14,815 bases of DNA, taken from the NCBI GenBank assembly GCA_041498155.1, contig JBGQHV010000068.1:1-14815 (forward strand), in the 5' to 3' direction. The notes under the pieces are model-generated. The model saw only the letters and a list, made by a program, of their open reading frames with translations. It had not been told where the DNA came from and did no database searches. Made by a program: the position numbers and the translations under genes. Origin of the DNA: DASTHG01 sp041498155 (GTDB taxonomy: Bacteria > Gemmatimonadota > Gemmatimonadetes > Gemmatimonadales > GWC2-71-9). Positions 13,261-14,815 of the stretch are shown piece by piece (position 1 is the stretch's first letter; each line of letters begins with the position of its first letter).

Positions 13261-14764
13261 AGTCCACCGCCCGTGTCTCCCGGATGACGACGACCTTGAT
13301 CTGCCCCGGATACTGCAGCTCCCGCTCGATCTTGCGGGAAATCTGCTCGGCCAGCCCCCCCGCCTTGGCATCGTCCACCGAACCGGGAGCGACCACGACC
13401 CGCACTTCGCGCCCGGCCTGGATGGCGTACACTTTTTCGACGCCCGCGAACTCCGCGGCGATCTGCTCGATGGCAGTGAGACGCTTGACGTACGTCTCGA
13501 AGGCTTCGCGGCGCGCCCCCGGCCGCGATCCCGACACGGCATCGGCCGCCTGCACGATGACGCTGATCGCCGTTTCGTGCGGCACGTCGTCGTGGTGGGC
13601 GGCGATGCAGTTGATGACGACCGGATGCTCGCCGTACTTCGTCGCGACTTCCACGCCCAGCTGCACGTGGGTGCCGTCGTGCTCGTGGGTGAGCACTTTT
13701 CCGATGTCGTGCAGCAACCCGCCGCGCTTGGCGAGCGGGACGTCGAGCTTCAGCTCGGCGGCCATGATGCCCGCCATCCAGGCGACTTCCTTGGAATGCT
13801 CCAGGATGTTCTGGCCGTAGGAGGTCCGGTAGCGCATGCGCCCGACCAGCTTGACGAGCTCCTGGTGCATGCCGCGCAGGCCCGTCTCGTACACCGCCCG
13901 CTCGCCCGCCTCGACGATCCCCGCCTCGATCTCCTCCTGCGCCTTGCGAACGACCTCTTCGATGCGCCCGGGATGGATCCGGCCGTCGGTGATGAGCCGC
14001 TCGAGGGCGAGCCGGGCGACCTCCCGCCGCACCGGATCGAAGCAGGAGATCACGACGGTGTCCGGCGTGTCGTCGATGATGACATCGGTGCCGGTGGCCG
14101 CTTCGAACGCCCGGATGTTGCGGCCCTCGCGGCCGATGATGCGGCCCTTCATTTCGTCGGACGGGAGCGCCACGGCGGAGACGGTCGTTTCGGCCGTGTG
14201 ATCGGCCGCGATCCGCTGGATGGCGAGCGCCACGATCTTCTTGGCCTCGCGATCGGCGGTCTTCTGCGCCTGCTCGCGGATGTCGCGGAGCATCGCCGAC
14301 GCTTCCCCGCGGGCTTCTTCTTCGAGGCGCCGCTTCAGCTCTTCCTTGGCGTCCTGCGCGGACAGACCGGCGAGGCGCTCGAGCTGGGCGCGGGCCTCCT
14401 GCTCGCGGCCGGCGAGCGTCCGCTCGCGATCGGTGAAGGATTGCTCGCGTCGCGCGACCTCGCGCTCCCGCTCGGCCATGGCGGTCTGCGTCTTCTCGAT
14501 CGCGCCCTGGCGCCGGTCGACCTCCCGGCGGCGCTCGGCGAGATCCTTTTCCAGCTCCTCGCGGTTCCGGATCAGCTCCTCGCGTGCCTCCAGCTCGACG
14601 CGCGCGCGCGCGTCGGCCAGCTGCCGCTCCCGCTCCCCGGCCGACAAGCGAGCAGTGGCATCCGCCACGCGGCGCTCCACGCGCCGGCCCAGCACATAGA
14701 AAACCGTTCCCGCGGCGATCCCGCCGCCGAGAACGGACAGGACGATCTCGATCCACGTGGACAT
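13250..14764 (-). CDS. rny: Ribonuclease Y
   Basis: A membrane-anchored endoribonuclease that starts decay and processing of mRNA. It has 504 residues, near the usual 510-520. An N-terminal transmembrane helix (about 5-25, IEIVLSVLGGGIAAGTVFYVL) is followed by a long Glu/Arg-rich coiled coil to about residue 185. The KH domain shows GRIIGREGRNIRAFE at 207-221. The HD domain has His323 in EHSKEVA, HD at 352-353 in LLHDIGK, and His390-His391-Asp392. The ATG at 14764 has GGAG 8 nt upstream (14773-14776). It is the first gene of the visible cluster; its promoter lies at or beyond the window edge. Its presence means RNA decay here probably does not rest on RNase E alone. Confidence 0.97.
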   Translation of the reverse strand: MSTWIEIVLSVLGGGIAAGTVFYVLGRRVERRVADATARLSAGERERQLADARARVELEAREELIRNREELEKDLAERRREVDRRQGAIEKTQTAMAEREREVARREQSFTDRERTLAGREQEARAQLERLAGLSAQDAKEELKRRLEEEARGEASAMLRDIREQAQKTADREAKKIVALAIQRIAADHTAETTVSAVALPSDEMKGRIIGREGRNIRAFEAATGTDVIIDDTPDTVVISCFDPVRREVARLALERLITDGRIHPGRIEEVVRKAQEEIEAGIVEAGERAVYETGLRGMHQELVKLVGRMRYRTSYGQNILEHSKEVAWMAGIMAAELKLDVPLAKRGGLLHDIGKVLTHEHDGTHVQLGVEVATKYGEHPVVINCIAAHHDDVPHETAISVIVQAADAVSGSRPGARREAFETYVKRLTAIEQIAAEFAGVEKVYAIQAGREVRVVVAPGSVDDAKAGGLAEQISRKIERELQYPGQIKVVVIRETRAVDFAR

Positions 14765-14815
14765 CGATCTATCTCCGGCAACGCCACAGCCCCTGCGGGC
14801 CGGGCGACAGTCACC
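14765..14815 (-). other. Leader upstream of rny, window edge
   Basis: These 51 nt contain the rny SD and a G+C-rich stretch. The frame of rny stays open to the window edge, but the transmembrane helix begins right after the chosen ATG, so an extension is unlikely. The end, GCTGTGGCGTTGCCGGAGAT, faintly recalls the 3' end of a 6S RNA, a gene often found between zapA and rny. Too little is present to call it. Confidence 0.3.

Noticed and set aside
13261..13542. N-terminal extension of folD over the rny 3' end
   Set aside because: The active-site residues match E. coli numbering only with the TTG start at 13260; the extension is a frame shadow of rny.
13239..14756. Open frame of 505 codons on the minus strand in another frame of rny
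   Set aside because: Extremely Arg/Gly-rich out-of-frame reading of the RNase Y gene, which carries TM, KH and HD motifs.
1..14815. CRISPR arrays, insertion sequences or long direct repeats
   Set aside because: No regularly spaced repeats, transposase frames or terminal inverted repeats were found by eye.

Overview
The window is G+C-rich, gene-dense bacterial chromosome with the stamp of a Gemmatimonadota-like Gram-negative organism. The pointers are an outer membrane (two beta-barrel proteins and a lipoprotein), RNase Y at the head of a folD-xseA-xseB-ispA-dxs-nadK-recN cluster, and frequent GTG/TTG starts. The phylum is inferred from protein style and gene order and was not tested by a search. 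No mobile element, CRISPR array or phage gene is visible, and no stretch over 300 bases lacks a gene.

Left edge (1-1343, minus strand): an orphan galactokinase gene (galK), then a tRNA-Leu(UAA) only 6 nt past its stop codon, then the first 26 codons of a small membrane protein that runs off the window. All three could lie on one transcript. The Shine-Dalgarno (SD) sequence of the small gene almost touches the tRNA 3' end.

Middle (1427-5649, plus strand): a cell-envelope group divergent from galK. It has a FadL/OmpP1-type outer-membrane transporter, a secreted SGNH-hydrolase lipoprotein 19 nt downstream, a strong terminator-like hairpin, and a second beta-barrel protein of unknown function. 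The FadL-SGNH pair suggests ester cleavage at the cell surface coupled to uptake of the released hydrophobic product. This is the most system-like part of the window.

Right (14764 down to 5573, minus strand): eight tightly packed genes, rny, folD, xseA, xseB, ispA, dxs, nadK, recN. Every junction overlaps by 4-20 nt except ispA/dxs, which has a 5-nt gap. They cover mRNA turnover (RNase Y), one-carbon metabolism (FolD), both exonuclease VII subunits, isoprenoid precursor synthesis (DXS and a prenyl diphosphate synthase), NADP supply (NAD kinase) and DNA break repair (RecN). The order matches an old cluster known from Firmicutes and others, without the tlyA and argR genes often found there. Five of the eight starts are non-ATG.

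The plus-strand envelope group and the minus-strand cluster converge and overlap by 77 nt. The non-conserved C-terminal tail of RecN is encoded antisense to the last strand of the second beta-barrel.
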